Shown here piece after piece: positions 37,554 through 46,984 of a DNA stretch of 64,000 nt (within the stretch, counting starts at the first letter, position 1; every line of letters begins with the position of its first letter). The notes below the pieces were generated by a model that saw only the letters and a list, made by a program, of their open reading frames with translations, ran no database searches and had not been told where the DNA came from. The translations under genes and the position numbers were made by a program. Origin of the DNA: Paludibacteraceae bacterium (GTDB taxonomy: Bacteria; Bacteroidota; Bacteroidia; Bacteroidales; Paludibacteraceae); contig JAFRNH010000041.1 of the NCBI GenBank assembly GCA_017430235.1, positions 1 through 64,000 on the forward strand. The letters run 5' to 3'.

Positions 37554-39184
37554 GACATCATTGATTCATTATGTTTCTGTACTCTTTTCTTTCTCACTCT
37601 GATGTTGATGTAGATGGTTAGCCAGATGGTAATCAGCAAAAGGAGCAGATAGATTCGAGCACCATCGATATAGATGATGTTAGAATCATTGACATCCATT
37701 CCCTTGTGCATGAGTTTGGCGATGATAGCGTTATTGTCTAGTTCCCATCCATGAATGCTGATAAGACTCCAATCGTCGTTCATTGGTTTGACGAGGGCGG
37801 AGATGAATATCAGAATCAGCATAGTTGGAGTGATGTATTTCAACACGAATTTAAAGAAGCGGGGTACTGTGATATTGGCATATCCCGTGATGAGTTTCCA
37901 CCCCTTGTCCACTCCCAATATCCATGAGAAGGCGATGGCTTCGAACATGGCAAAGAGGAAGAGCGCCATGGTGCCACCCCAGTAGTCATACTCGTCGAAG
38001 ACACCCTTGTCGAAGAAGAGGATGCAAGGTAGTGCTAAGAAGAAGACGAAGCTTCCGGTTATGTAGGAGGATTTCTTCTGACTCCAATCGAAGCTCTTTG
38101 ACAAGTGGGCCACTGTCGGTTGGATAATCGATAGCGTTGAGGTGATGCCAGCGAAGAAAAGCAATCCGAAGAAAGCGACACCAGCTAGAGTGGAGAAGAC
38201 GGTGCCCCACTGCTCGAAGAGGTAAGGCATGGTTCGGAATCCCAATCCGAAGCCACCTGATTGGGTTAGCTCAATCACTTTGTCAATGCCAAAATACCCG
38301 ATGGAAATGGGAATTATGATGGAACTACCCAGTATCACTTCTGTAAATTCATTGGTGAAAGCAGAGGTGAGAGAACTGAGGGCAATGTCTTGTTCTTTCT
38401 TTAAATAGGATGCGTAAGTTTGTATGGCGCCCATACCCAGTGAGAGGGTGAAAAAGACCTGACCGGCAGCCGCCAACCACACATTAGGATTGGCCAATGA
38501 GTCGAATTGAGGAGTCCATAGGAAATTGAGTCCCACCGTTCCGTCGAAGATGGCACCATCTTCACCTGCCTTCAGTGTGAATGCTTTGATAACGAGGAAG
38601 ATACCAAAGATGAAGAGTAAGGGCATACAAATCTTTGCCACCCGTTCGATTCCACCTGCAATTCCTTTGCTGAGGATGTAGATATTGAGTGCCAAACAGA
38701 AGACAAACGATAGGAAAGTATCATAAGGGATTCCAGAAACGGAAATAGAGAGGTTCAGATAACGGTCGAAAAAGTCGGAGATCTGAAGTTCTGTCATTCC
38801 GTCGAAAGTGCCGAAGAGGCTATGGAGCATATAAGAAAAGATCCAACTTTCGATAAAACAGTAGTAGGAAGCGATGATGATACTGGAAAATAACCCGATG
38901 GAACCGATGTAACGCCAGTGTACGTGACGTCCGAGTTTCTGCATGATCATCGGAGGCGAGTGGTGTCCGAAGAGCCCACCCAGTTTGCCTGTCGACCACT
39001 CAATCATGGTGAGGGGCAGACCCAGCAGTACGAAGGAGACCAGATATGGAATGATAAAGGCACCACCCCCGTTTTGAATGGCTTGGATGGGAAAACGGAG
39101 AAAGTTACCTAACCCGACTGCTCCGCCAGCCATTGCGAGGATCAATCCTATGCGCGAATTCCATGCTTGTCTCTTTTGTGCCAT
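37550..39184 (-). CDS. Sodium-dependent transporter, neurotransmitter:sodium symporter family
   Basis: A 544-residue multi-pass protein with the NSS hallmark AGGAVGLGNFLRFPIQAIQN in TM1 (unwound region with GNFLRFP) and a GGGAF motif right after, plus about twelve membrane segments. Bacterial members import amino acids with Na+ (LeuT, Tyt1, MetP). The substrate is not evident from the sequence. The coupled small protein downstream suggests a two-component MetPS-like transporter. Confidence 0.92.
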   Translation of the reverse strand: MAQKRQAWNSRIGLILAMAGGAVGLGNFLRFPIQAIQNGGGAFIIPYLVSFVLLGLPLTMIEWSTGKLGGLFGHHSPPMIMQKLGRHVHWRYIGSIGLFSSIIIASYYCFIESWIFSYMLHSLFGTFDGMTELQISDFFDRYLNLSISVSGIPYDTFLSFVFCLALNIYILSKGIAGGIERVAKICMPLLFIFGIFLVIKAFTLKAGEDGAIFDGTVGLNFLWTPQFDSLANPNVWLAAAGQVFFTLSLGMGAIQTYASYLKKEQDIALSSLTSAFTNEFTEVILGSSIIIPISIGYFGIDKVIELTQSGGFGLGFRTMPYLFEQWGTVFSTLAGVAFFGLLFFAGITSTLSIIQPTVAHLSKSFDWSQKKSSYITGSFVFFLALPCILFFDKGVFDEYDYWGGTMALFLFAMFEAIAFSWILGVDKGWKLITGYANITVPRFFKFVLKYITPTMLILIFISALVKPMNDDWSLISIHGWELDNNAIIAKLMHKGMDVNDSNIIYIDGARIYLLLLLITIWLTIYINIRVRKKRVQKHNESMMS

Positions 39185-39196
39185 ATTTTTAAAGAA

Positions 39197-39838
39197 TTAC
39201 CATCTAAATCTTAATCCAGCTTGGACAATACCCATCTGACCAAAACCAACCTCTGCAAAAGCACCGATGTGGTTACCTACCTCAATGCCGAGAGGTGAAA
39301 CCTGAAAACTGAAGATAGCCTCATCGGCGATTCTTGTCTTCACTCTGCCAATAAAATCGTTCGCATCCTCCAAATTCTCGTAGTGAGTCTCTCCTTTCGT
39401 GCGTTTCCACATAGCACCTGCTGCGAAACTGGAATAGATAACGAAATATTTATGATGCACCCAGTTGGCTTTTAATCTAGGCATGATAGAAAGATAAAAC
39501 ACGTTTTTATCAGCTACTCTTAGATTGTGTTCTTCCCATTGCGACTTCTCGCCAGCGTAACTGAAGTCAAAGCCCAATCCCCAAGTGTGATTGAAACGAT
39601 GGTTGAACATGATGTTGAAAGATCCTGTTGTTGTACCTTTCATCTCTTTAGATTCATCAAAATTGCCATGAACGAAATTCTCCCATATCTCATCGTTAGG
39701 TGTTTCTTTAAAGTCAGAATAAGGGAAAAATCCATAACTGACAGCTACCTCCGATTTGGATAAATCACTCTCACGAATCGCAAAACACGTTGTTCCCGCA
39801 AAAAAGCATGCAATTAAGCATAAAAAAAGTTTTTTCAT
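39197..39838 (-). CDS. Outer-membrane beta-barrel protein
   Basis: A 213-residue protein with a signal peptide (LFLCLIACFFAGTTCFA), alternating strands and a C-terminal phenylalanine-rich strand ending in RFRW, as expected for a small porin-like outer-membrane barrel. The ATG at 39838 begins the signal; -7 box TATATTTG lies at 39854-39861 on this strand. Substrate unknown. Confidence 0.75.
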   Translation of the reverse strand: MKKLFLCLIACFFAGTTCFAIRESDLSKSEVAVSYGFFPYSDFKETPNDEIWENFVHGNFDESKEMKGTTTGSFNIMFNHRFNHTWGLGFDFSYAGEKSQWEEHNLRVADKNVFYLSIMPRLKANWVHHKYFVIYSSFAAGAMWKRTKGETHYENLEDANDFIGRVKTRIADEAIFSFQVSPLGIEVGNHIGAFAEVGFGQMGIVQAGLRFRW

Positions 39839-40026
39839 CTTTTTTACAATTATCAAATATAAAATGAGGCCAAAAGCCCTAAAAATTATCGACAAAGTTA
39901 AGATTTTCTTTTGAAAAATCTTGTTTTTTATAATGGGTTCTATTAATTCATCTCTTCTCTTTGGGAAATTCTTGTGAGTGTGTGATGAACTGCGCCCGTT
40001 GTGAATGGTGAGATTAAATCCCCTGT

Positions 40027-41391
40027 TTATCTTGGTGCATTGTTATAAACCGATTGTAGTGTGTAACTAGGATCGTCGTTATTATATGCATTCATCATTA
40101 TGTCGATCACCTCTTTGCCGTTGTTGAGGTAGGCTCCTGTTCCGTGATCAATCAGGCCAGACTGTTCTTTGCCAGTGCCAGCAGAACCGTTATCCCAGAA
40201 GAAGAGGGCTAATCCGTACTCTTTGGCGGCTTTACAGACATACTCGAGGTAATATTTGCGAAATGCTTCTGCACGATCGGTGCTGCGGTGTACACAGCCG
40301 AATTCTCCGAGGTAAACGGGAATGCCATTGTCAACAAACTTTTTCTTCATTCGGTTGAAGTTATCGACCACATTCTCTTCATCTCCCCATTCTTCCTTGT
40401 CTCTGCCAGTGTGACCCCATTCTGTTTTCTCATTATTGAGTGCGTAGGTATAAGGGTCGTAGAAGTGTACAGCGACAAGCAATCTGTTCTTAACTATGTC
40501 TGTAGGTAATTTTAGTTCGCTGATGGTGAGGTCTATGTTAGTGACATAGCCAGGGCATCCCAGGTATCTATATTTATTTTCACCACCAGTGGAACGGACC
40601 ACATCAACAAAAAGTTGCAGCCACTCGTTGTAAATGCGGTATTGTTTGCCGCCATCGGTTCTGTTTTCGCCCCAACCCCAGTTGCCGTCGTGAATTTCGT
40701 TCATGGCTTCAAAGATCAGATAGTCTCCTTCTTGTTTGAATCTTTCGGCTATCTGTTTCCATATTGCGGCAAATTGGTTTTTCACTTGTGTGTTTCGTTC
40801 TTCGCTTTTGGATGCACCTAATATGTCCAACCAGTATTTGCTGTCGGCTCCATCGTGGTGTATGTTGATGATGGCTTTGAGGCCAGCTTCCTTTGCGTAG
40901 CCCACCACTTCTGCCACTCGATTCATATATTTCTCTTCGATCTTGTAATCAGGTGCGTTGCCGATGTGTCCCATCCATGTTATGGGGATACGTACGGAAG
41001 AGAATCCAGCAGCTTTTACCGCTTGGAATGTTTTTAATGTTGCAACGCGGTTTCCCCAAGCTGTTTCACTTGCATATCCGTTATTTTGGGCATCCAAGTT
41101 GTTGCCGAGATTCCATCCCAGTCCGAGGCTTTGCGTTATGGTTTGTACGGATGTGCCGTCGATAGCGTGGTTCTTTTTGAACTTGATGTTGCTTGCGTTT
41201 CCGTCGAATGCTATGGTCTTTCCATCTTCTGTGGTGATGGTGAAGTCGTTTCCTTGTCCGAAGTGAATGTTGTCGATAGAGGAAGTTGGGTAGGTCTGTG
41301 TTGAGCCGTCGCCCATTGTCACCTCGATTATATTTTGTGCATTAAGTGTAATCGTACATATCGCTAATGCAAAAAGAATAAGTCTTTTCAT
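40027..41391 (-). CDS. Secreted GH5-family glycoside hydrolase (cellulase-like)
   Basis: A signal peptide (LILFALAICTITLNA) is followed by a ~60-residue N-terminal beta segment shared with the preceding gene product (MGDGSTQTYPTSSIDNI) and then a GH5 catalytic barrel: GLGWNLGNNLDAQ, SVRIPITWMGH, HHDG, acid/base glutamate in FEAMNEIHDG and nucleophile glutamate in YLGEFGC. Such enzymes cut beta-1,4-glucans, xyloglucan or mannan; the substrate here is not known. It lies 19 bases after the 148-residue secreted-protein gene and is in one operon with it. Confidence 0.9.
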   Translation of the reverse strand: MKRLILFALAICTITLNAQNIIEVTMGDGSTQTYPTSSIDNIHFGQGNDFTITTEDGKTIAFDGNASNIKFKKNHAIDGTSVQTITQSLGLGWNLGNNLDAQNNGYASETAWGNRVATLKTFQAVKAAGFSSVRIPITWMGHIGNAPDYKIEEKYMNRVAEVVGYAKEAGLKAIINIHHDGADSKYWLDILGASKSEERNTQVKNQFAAIWKQIAERFKQEGDYLIFEAMNEIHDGNWGWGENRTDGGKQYRIYNEWLQLFVDVVRSTGGENKYRYLGCPGYVTNIDLTISELKLPTDIVKNRLLVAVHFYDPYTYALNNEKTEWGHTGRDKEEWGDEENVVDNFNRMKKKFVDNGIPVYLGEFGCVHRSTDRAEAFRKYYLEYVCKAAKEYGLALFFWDNGSAGTGKEQSGLIDHGTGAYLNNGKEVIDIMMNAYNNDDPSYTLQSVYNNAPR

Positions 41392-41410
41392 GTGTGTCTG
41401 GTATTGAAGG

Positions 41411-41857
41411 TTATTTTTTTATGATTTTCACGATTTGGTTCCCTATTTTAATGAGATAATGGGCTGGTGCCATTTCGTTTGTCGGTATAGTCAGTTCTGT
41501 TTTTTCGGCAACAGTCGAGTATAATACTTTCCCATCAGTTTGTATGATTTGTATCTGAGCCCCGATTTCGAGTTCGGTCAAGAAGATGTGGTCTTCTACG
41601 AGGGTGCTGATTGAGAATGTGTTTGCCGAAACTGCATTTAGGTTGTTAGAAGAGGAAAAATCAATTTCTACAGTTTCGATGTCTAGTCGGAATTTGCTTC
41701 CGTCTGTATATTCCAATTCGAGTTCATCTTCGTCAAAGATTATAGACGATACGTCGCTTCGTTCTGCTTTTTCCCCATTTATCATTACTGCTTTTCCTGC
41801 ATAAGCGAATGAGGAAAATCCTATAGCAAGTAATAGCGAAATAAGTTTGTTTACCAT
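41411..41857 (-). CDS. Small secreted protein with T9SS-like tail
   Basis: A 148-residue protein with a signal peptide (LISLLLAIGFSSFAYA), a short segment SSIIFDEDELELEYTDGS like the N-terminal part of the GH5 protein, and a C-terminal tail (IGAQIQIIQTDGKVLYST, then YLIKIGNQIVKIIKK) typical of T9SS sorting signals. It precedes the GH5 gene in one transcription unit. A -7-like box lies at 41943-41950 on this strand. Confidence 0.75.
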   Translation of the reverse strand: MVNKLISLLLAIGFSSFAYAGKAVMINGEKAERSDVSSIIFDEDELELEYTDGSKFRLDIETVEIDFSSSNNLNAVSANTFSISTLVEDHIFLTELEIGAQIQIIQTDGKVLYSTVAEKTELTIPTNEMAPAHYLIKIGNQIVKIIKK

Positions 41858-42094
41858 GTTTTTCAGTTGTTTATGATTGGTTAGTTGAATTTCGAATTTA
41901 GGTGTTTTTCGTCCTTAAAATGAATGCTTTAAAACTCATTTGCAAAACTAAGAAAATCTTCGAAAAAATAATATTTTTTGTTTAACAAATAGAACATCAT
42001 CTTAATAGTTCTTGGTTGTAGAATTTAGAATACTTGCTAAGTTTGGAGTTGATATGCACATAACCGTATGTTTCGTATAGGGTGGGTGTCTTTT

Positions 42095-43153
42095 TCATGT
42101 GGTTGTCCGATTTTTTTGCGCTAAATAGCGTGTGTATCTATGATGAATGTAGAAAGCAAGCGAAATCATGATGCAGAAGATAATGACTAATAAGATTTGG
42201 TTAATAAGGTTGTCACTTGCTTTTATAGCACTATATGCTTTGATGAGAGGCCAATGCAAACAATAGATTGGCATTGTCAGTTTTGCTAATTTCACAATGA
42301 TTCCATTGGAACGATGAGAAAATATGCCTATTCCTGATAATCCTATGGCTAATAGTAGATAAAGGGAACCAATAAAAAGGACAAAGTAACAATCAATATC
42401 GCCATGACTTGTTAATGTGATGTAAGAGAGGGAAACAACAAATAGGAGAATGAAGAAGACATGAATCAGTTTTTGATGATGACTTTTTTGATATATCTTC
42501 CTAATGTGTCCGGTTGTATAGTATAGCGTACATCCTATCATTAATGAAGAAAGAGCTCGTAAGATTCCAGAGGGTATATGGAAAATGCTTGTATTCCATG
42601 GGAATATCGATTGGCATTTTTGAATGAATAGAGCTAAAAATAGGAGAGGAAGCACCCACATTATGTAATGAGAAAATGCATCACGGTAACGGATGGCAAG
42701 ATACAAAATTATTGGGAGTGCAAACAGTGTGGCTGATAGAAACCATAAAGGTGCATCTCCGTAGATAAACATCAAATCTTTGTTGTATGTATTTATCAGT
42801 GGTAATTGTAGTTGCAACACCTCAAGTATGTCGTAGGATATTACATTTAGCCAATTGTTCCCTATGTGTTTTACTGTGACAAGTGTAGATAAAATGGTTC
42901 CAGTTATTGCAAATGGTGCAACGCGTAGTAATTTTGATATAGTGTATTGAACGGAGAATTTCATGGGGTCCGTACTCACAGATTCTTTCGTCCTAATGGT
43001 TTTAAAGGCGAAATATCCCATTAACATGAAAAAGAAATCAACCCCAATACAGCCTAATGGCATGTGAAGTTTAAATGTTGAATCGTGATGTAATACGACA
43101 AAAAAACAGAAAATAATGCGAAGTAGTTCGACGATTGTGATTCTTGATTTCAT
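42095..43153 (-). CDS. Acyltransferase 3 family membrane protein
   Basis: A 352-residue integral membrane protein with about ten membrane segments and the N-terminal ELLRIIFCFFVVLHHD motif with the conserved histidine of OafA/acyltransferase-3 enzymes, then GCIGVDFFFMLMGYF. Such proteins O-acylate surface glycans. A TATATTTG box at 43158-43165 on this strand ends only five bases before the ATG, so the transcript may be leaderless. Not clearly linked to a glycan operon. Confidence 0.85.
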   Translation of the reverse strand: MKSRITIVELLRIIFCFFVVLHHDSTFKLHMPLGCIGVDFFFMLMGYFAFKTIRTKESVSTDPMKFSVQYTISKLLRVAPFAITGTILSTLVTVKHIGNNWLNVISYDILEVLQLQLPLINTYNKDLMFIYGDAPLWFLSATLFALPIILYLAIRYRDAFSHYIMWVLPLLFLALFIQKCQSIFPWNTSIFHIPSGILRALSSLMIGCTLYYTTGHIRKIYQKSHHQKLIHVFFILLFVVSLSYITLTSHGDIDCYFVLFIGSLYLLLAIGLSGIGIFSHRSNGIIVKLAKLTMPIYCLHWPLIKAYSAIKASDNLINQILLVIIFCIMISLAFYIHHRYTRYLAQKNRTTT

Positions 43154-43214
43154 ATTGCAAATATAGATAGAATGAAGGATAGATAAAAATTCTATCCTTC
43201 ATTTTTGCTAATTT

Positions 43215-44846
43215 TTATTTGTCAACATTGAAATAGAATGAGACAGATTCTCCTCTTCCGTTGGCAAGTTTGACGGCATATCCGTTATTCGTTGACATAA
43301 CAAAGTGAGATATCTCGTTGGATTGGTTGTTTGCTAATTTGATAAGTTGAGAATATGGAATTACTACACTTGTTCCATTGGCAGAAAAATTCTTCCCGCT
43401 TTCCAAACTATGTATGTTTTTCCCATCCCATTGCACATAGAATCTTTGGTTGTTTTCGTTTCCTGATTTTAGATCGAAATGCAACCAAATTAGCACGTCT
43501 TCCACTACGTCTATTTTGAATGAAAGATTTTGGTTTGCTTGAGGGAATGTATAAGATCCTCCAGCGCTTAATTCGTTTGAATTGTTATAGAAGATCTGAT
43601 TGTCTGACGATGAGTTATCTTGCATCGTACTTGCACTCAATGTTCCTTTAATTGTAGCGTGTTCCGAAACACAAGTTATTTTTTGAGGTTTTAATTGCAA
43701 TTCTCCGAATCTAGACTCGCAGTCACGTAGGTAGTAGGTTCCTGCGGAAACAGCTTTGAACACGGTGTTGTCCGACATCTTTCTCAGACGATATGAAACC
43801 ATGGCAGCTGGAGATTCTTTGGAGAAGTTGCCTCCATTCGTGATAAATTCAAGTACTGCCTGTTGATTGTTGATTGCTTTAGAGGCATCGGAGGCAGAAC
43901 CACCGATAATGACACCTGAGAATCTTGCCTCAGAAAGAGTCTTGTTGTTTTTAATATTGGTTGATATGTCTGCAGATACTGCACCAGCTTGGAACGAAGC
44001 GTTGAGAGCATCGGATACTTCTTTGGATGATTCACTTGATTCGATGCAGATATAAGCCCTTCTTCCGTATGTGACAGATGACACGAAACAAGGAACGGTC
44101 GGATTGTCACCCATCATTTTTTTGAATTCAGCCATGGTAGTGTTTTCGAACCAAGCGGATGGTGTTACAGGGAAGTCTATGTCAATTGTATAGTACGTTT
44201 GCACAAACTTGATAAGAAATCTGGATTGCTTGCTGTTGTCATTCCAATTGAATTGGTTTGAGATGGATGCTTTTTTCCCAATAGTGGCTGTCGCCCCAAT
44301 GGCAACTTGTACCTGCTCTTCAGAATGTACCTCGGTGATTTCCCATGAAAGTTTGGCAACTGTACTTCCTGTTATGTCGGCATTGGCAATGCATTTCTTT
44401 ATTCCGTCGCGAATTGTGGACAGTGATGGGTTTTCCACTACTGCTGAGGATGAAGTGGATGTGTTGGCAAAGTCGGTCGAAATGGTGAGCGGTGCTCTTT
44501 TGCAACCTAACAATGGCTTATATTCTCCTGTAGTGATGGAATTTCCGTCTATCAATGCTCCTGGATAGATCACATCGGAAGTGGGATCCAACACGACACT
44601 TTCGTCATATTCTTCAGAAACGGTTTTTTCTGTCACCGTACAGATTTCTGTTTCTGATATTTCGGTCTCTTTCGTTTCGGATGGGGTGGGTGCATCTTGC
44701 ACAGGTACATTCAAACTTTTGACAAAATCGTCAATCTCTGTTGTGTCTGGATTCCCATTCAATGGTTCGTCTTTTTTCTCCTTGCAGGATATGAATGCTA
44801 TTGTTATTAGTGCAGATAAAAATAAACTGAATAATTTAGTCTTCAT
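43215..44846 (-). CDS. Cholesterol-dependent-cytolysin-like lipoprotein
   Basis: A 543-residue lipoprotein (signal LSALITIAFISC) with the thiol-activated cytolysin core. After an acidic linker come DPTSDVIYPGALIDGNSI, LIKFVQTYYTIDIDFP, VSSVTYGRRAYICIESSE and GVIIGGSASDAS, which parallel the order and spacing of the same blocks in pneumolysin-type toxins. The C-terminal domain differs: the tryptophan-rich undecapeptide (ECTGLAWEWWR in classical toxins) is absent, replaced by a beta-rich domain of unknown specificity. It is therefore a Bacteroidetes CDC-like protein, perhaps pore-forming against other bacteria or hosts; activity is not shown. Confidence 0.85.
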   Translation of the reverse strand: MKTKLFSLFLSALITIAFISCKEKKDEPLNGNPDTTEIDDFVKSLNVPVQDAPTPSETKETEISETEICTVTEKTVSEEYDESVVLDPTSDVIYPGALIDGNSITTGEYKPLLGCKRAPLTISTDFANTSTSSSAVVENPSLSTIRDGIKKCIANADITGSTVAKLSWEITEVHSEEQVQVAIGATATIGKKASISNQFNWNDNSKQSRFLIKFVQTYYTIDIDFPVTPSAWFENTTMAEFKKMMGDNPTVPCFVSSVTYGRRAYICIESSESSKEVSDALNASFQAGAVSADISTNIKNNKTLSEARFSGVIIGGSASDASKAINNQQAVLEFITNGGNFSKESPAAMVSYRLRKMSDNTVFKAVSAGTYYLRDCESRFGELQLKPQKITCVSEHATIKGTLSASTMQDNSSSDNQIFYNNSNELSAGGSYTFPQANQNLSFKIDVVEDVLIWLHFDLKSGNENNQRFYVQWDGKNIHSLESGKNFSANGTSVVIPYSQLIKLANNQSNEISHFVMSTNNGYAVKLANGRGESVSFYFNVDK

Positions 44847-45208
44847 GTTTTATTGTTTAAATTGGTTGAAAAATAAAAATGTTTTACATTAGATCTCTCC
44901 TTCCCATAGTGAGCAATCTATCCCATAAAGAAGTATTTGTGTTTCCATATGCATTTAAATTAGATTGTAGAATTTATAAAAATATCAATTGTTTCGTTTG
45001 CGGTCATATTGCCACTATTGTGGTTGTTATGGTAGTTGACACACAAAGCAATGTAACAAATATTATGCCAAAAATTGTTATATCATAAATTTTTGTGATA
45101 TTTGTGAAGATTTTGTTTAAAAGAGGTTATCTTTGCAGAATGTGCTGAATGGCATAATTATTGCAATGTATTATGTGTTTGAATTTATTAAATTTAATAT
45201 ATATAAAA
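44847..45208. other. Intergenic region, divergent
   Basis: About 360 bases between the cytolysin-like gene (leftward) and the Ig/LRR lipoprotein gene (rightward). It holds a TATCTTTG box at 45128-45135 for the rightward gene. A 69-codon open frame inside (44879-45088) has no start context or composition that supports it. Nothing else is seen. Confidence 0.5.
45128..45135 (+). promoter_or_regulatory. -7 box before Ig/LRR lipoprotein gene
   Basis: TATCTTTG, about 70 bases before the start; TTTG at 45101-45104 is 23 bases upstream, slightly beyond the usual spacing. Confidence 0.5.
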
Positions 45209-46372
45209 ATGAACAAAAAAAGATTGTTAGGAATGGCTGCCACTGCTGTGTTGGCATTGCCTATGATTTTGGTTTCTTGTCATAAGGAAGATGACGAAGA
45301 TCCTGAAGTTTTAGTTTCGAAAGTTGAGTTGAACATTCACGAGAAGGATGTTTTTGTGGGCGAAAATTTCACGTTGGAAGCAACGGTTACTCCAAAGAAT
45401 GCAAAGAACAAGAAACTTACTTGGTCAAGCGGCGACACGAAGATTGCTACTGTTGATAATGGCGAAGTAAAAACATTGGCTACGGGTACTACTTACATCT
45501 ATGTAAAGTCTGCAAATGGATTGAAAGACTCTTGTAAGGTAATTGCTCATGGCAATATCGAATTTACAGATGCTAAATTGCTTGCTGCTCTTGTCGCTGA
45601 TAATAGTATCAACACTGATGGTGATGATGGGATTTCTCGTGCAGAGGCTGCTGCAGCTGAAAAAATGAAGATAAGCGACAATGAAATCACTTCTCTTGAT
45701 GGTATTGAGTTCTTTACAGGATTGAAAGAGTTGGATTGTAGTGAAAATGAGTTGACTTCAATTGACTTGTCTAAATTAACTAAGCTGACTAACTTGAATT
45801 GTAGAAATAATAAGTTAACCTCTCTCAATATTGAGAATAATACTGCATTAACTTATTTGAATAGTAGTAAAAATAAGATTGACACATTGGATATCAGAAA
45901 AAATTCTTCATTGGAAACAATCCTTTGTGGTAACCAAGACACAACTCTTAAGTTATTCCTTACTATTGATCAATATAACGGTGTATGGAACGAAAAGAAG
46001 GGTAATTCAAGCAATAGCGGAATCGACTTGGTAATGAACATTTTTGAAGATGTTGTTTTCCACTCTTCTGCTTTTGATAATGACCTAAAGAATGGTGAGT
46101 CTGCTTCTATTAGTGTGGATGAAAGTTCGTTCTCTTTCCGTTTGTATAAAAAGAATACAGATTTGTCTTTTGTTGAGTCTTCTTTATTGAATCAATTGAA
46201 ATGGGAAAGTTCTGATAAAACGGTTGCGACAATTAAACCAACTGTCGCTGAGAGTGACAATTCACATTATGTAAAAGTAAATGTTTCTTTGGAGTCTAAA
46301 GGTGAAACAGAGATTTCTGCTACAGATGGACAAGGAAACAAGATCGCATTTAAGTTGAAGGTTACAGAGTAA
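45209..46372 (+). CDS. Lipoprotein with BIG2 Ig-like domain and leucine-rich repeats
   Basis: A lipoprotein signal (VLALPMILVSC) starts at ATG 45209; an in-frame start 16 codons earlier would precede the signal. A bacterial Ig-like group 2 domain (LEATVTPKNAKNKKLTWSS, then KIATVDNGEVKTLATG) occupies about residues 35-110, followed by a short leucine-rich repeat array (LKELDCSENELTSIDLSK, LTNLNCRNNKLTSLNIEN) at about 170-240 and a second Ig-like end (TVATIKPTVAESDN). It is a surface-exposed binding protein of unknown ligand. Confidence 0.85.
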   Translation: MNKKRLLGMAATAVLALPMILVSCHKEDDEDPEVLVSKVELNIHEKDVFVGENFTLEATVTPKNAKNKKLTWSSGDTKIATVDNGEVKTLATGTTYIYVKSANGLKDSCKVIAHGNIEFTDAKLLAALVADNSINTDGDDGISRAEAAAAEKMKISDNEITSLDGIEFFTGLKELDCSENELTSIDLSKLTKLTNLNCRNNKLTSLNIENNTALTYLNSSKNKIDTLDIRKNSSLETILCGNQDTTLKLFLTIDQYNGVWNEKKGNSSNSGIDLVMNIFEDVVFHSSAFDNDLKNGESASISVDESSFSFRLYKKNTDLSFVESSLLNQLKWESSDKTVATIKPTVAESDNSHYVKVNVSLESKGETEISATDGQGNKIAFKLKVTE

Positions 46373-46389
46373 TAGATCATACTTCTATG

Positions 46390-46422
46390 AAAAAGGCCGT
46401 CTCGTATGAGATGGCCTTTTTT
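46390..46422 (+). terminator. Rho-independent terminator
   Basis: A 14-base stem starting AAAAAGGCCGTCTC and returning GAGATGGCCTTTTT with loop GTAT and one G-U pair, ending in a T-run. Confidence 0.9.
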
Positions 46423-46465
46423 GTGCTTATAACGTATGTAGGGAAACGTTTTAGAAACGCATTGT

Positions 46466-46891
46466 TTAGATCCACATGCCTTCTTCTGAGTTTTGCAGGT
46501 CGGCTATTGTGATACTATCGAGATAGTTTGTGATGATTTTTTCTAGGTTTCTCCACATGGGTAATGTGCGACAGGTCTCCTTTTGTGGACACTCTGGTCC
46601 TTCGCAATCAAGACAACTGACAGGCGCCAATGACAGCTCTGTCAGACGAAGAATCTCACCTGCTGTGTATTCTTCAGGTTTGCGAGTCAGTTTATATCCG
46701 CCACCTTTCCCTTGTGTCCCTTCGACAAGTTTGTGTTTTACAAAGAGAGACATGATATTCTCTAGGTATTTAAGAGAAATTTTTTGTCTTTCCGAGATGT
46801 CTTTTAATCTGACGTTTTTAAAGGTGGAATACTGATCTGCGAGGTCGATGAAAACCCTCAGTGCATATCTCCCGCGTGTTGATATCATCAT
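46466..46891 (-). CDS. Rrf2-family regulator with Fe-S/cysteine motif
   Basis: A 141-residue regulator. The winged helix-turn-helix starts at ISTRGRYALRVFIDLAD and includes ISLKYLENIMS; the wing ends in GKGGGYKLTR. In the C-terminal part CLDCEGPECPQKETC supplies the cysteines that hold an Fe-S cluster in IscR-type relatives. In Bacillus and Staphylococcus the relative CymR controls cysteine metabolism. It is the last gene of the metY-cysK-rrf2 row and is the natural candidate to bind the shared operators at 49352-49366 and 49740-49754. Whether it senses Fe-S, cysteine or O-acetylserine is not known. Confidence 0.85.
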   Translation of the reverse strand: MMISTRGRYALRVFIDLADQYSTFKNVRLKDISERQKISLKYLENIMSLFVKHKLVEGTQGKGGGYKLTRKPEEYTAGEILRLTELSLAPVSCLDCEGPECPQKETCRTLPMWRNLEKIITNYLDSITIADLQNSEEGMWI

Positions 46892-46912
46892 GGCTGTCTC
46901 ATTTTATAGATA

Positions 46913-46949
46913 CACCCCAAGGAACTTTTGGAAACAGTTCCTTGGGGTG
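46913..46949 (-). terminator. Strong hairpin between cysK and rrf2
   Basis: Perfect 13-base stem CACCCCAAGGAAC/GTTCCTTGGGGTG with an 11-base loop, 35 bases after the cysK stop on the minus strand. It lacks a T-run; since no promoter box is evident before rrf2, partial read-through would lower rrf2 expression relative to metY-cysK. Confidence 0.75.
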
Positions 46950-46984
46950 AGTTGTGAATTGAAATAATTATTTGCTGTCATGCT

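Noticed and set aside
44879..45088. 69-codon gene before the Ig/LRR lipoprotein
   Set aside because: No promoter or start context, and the product has no recognisable pattern; a chance open frame is more likely.
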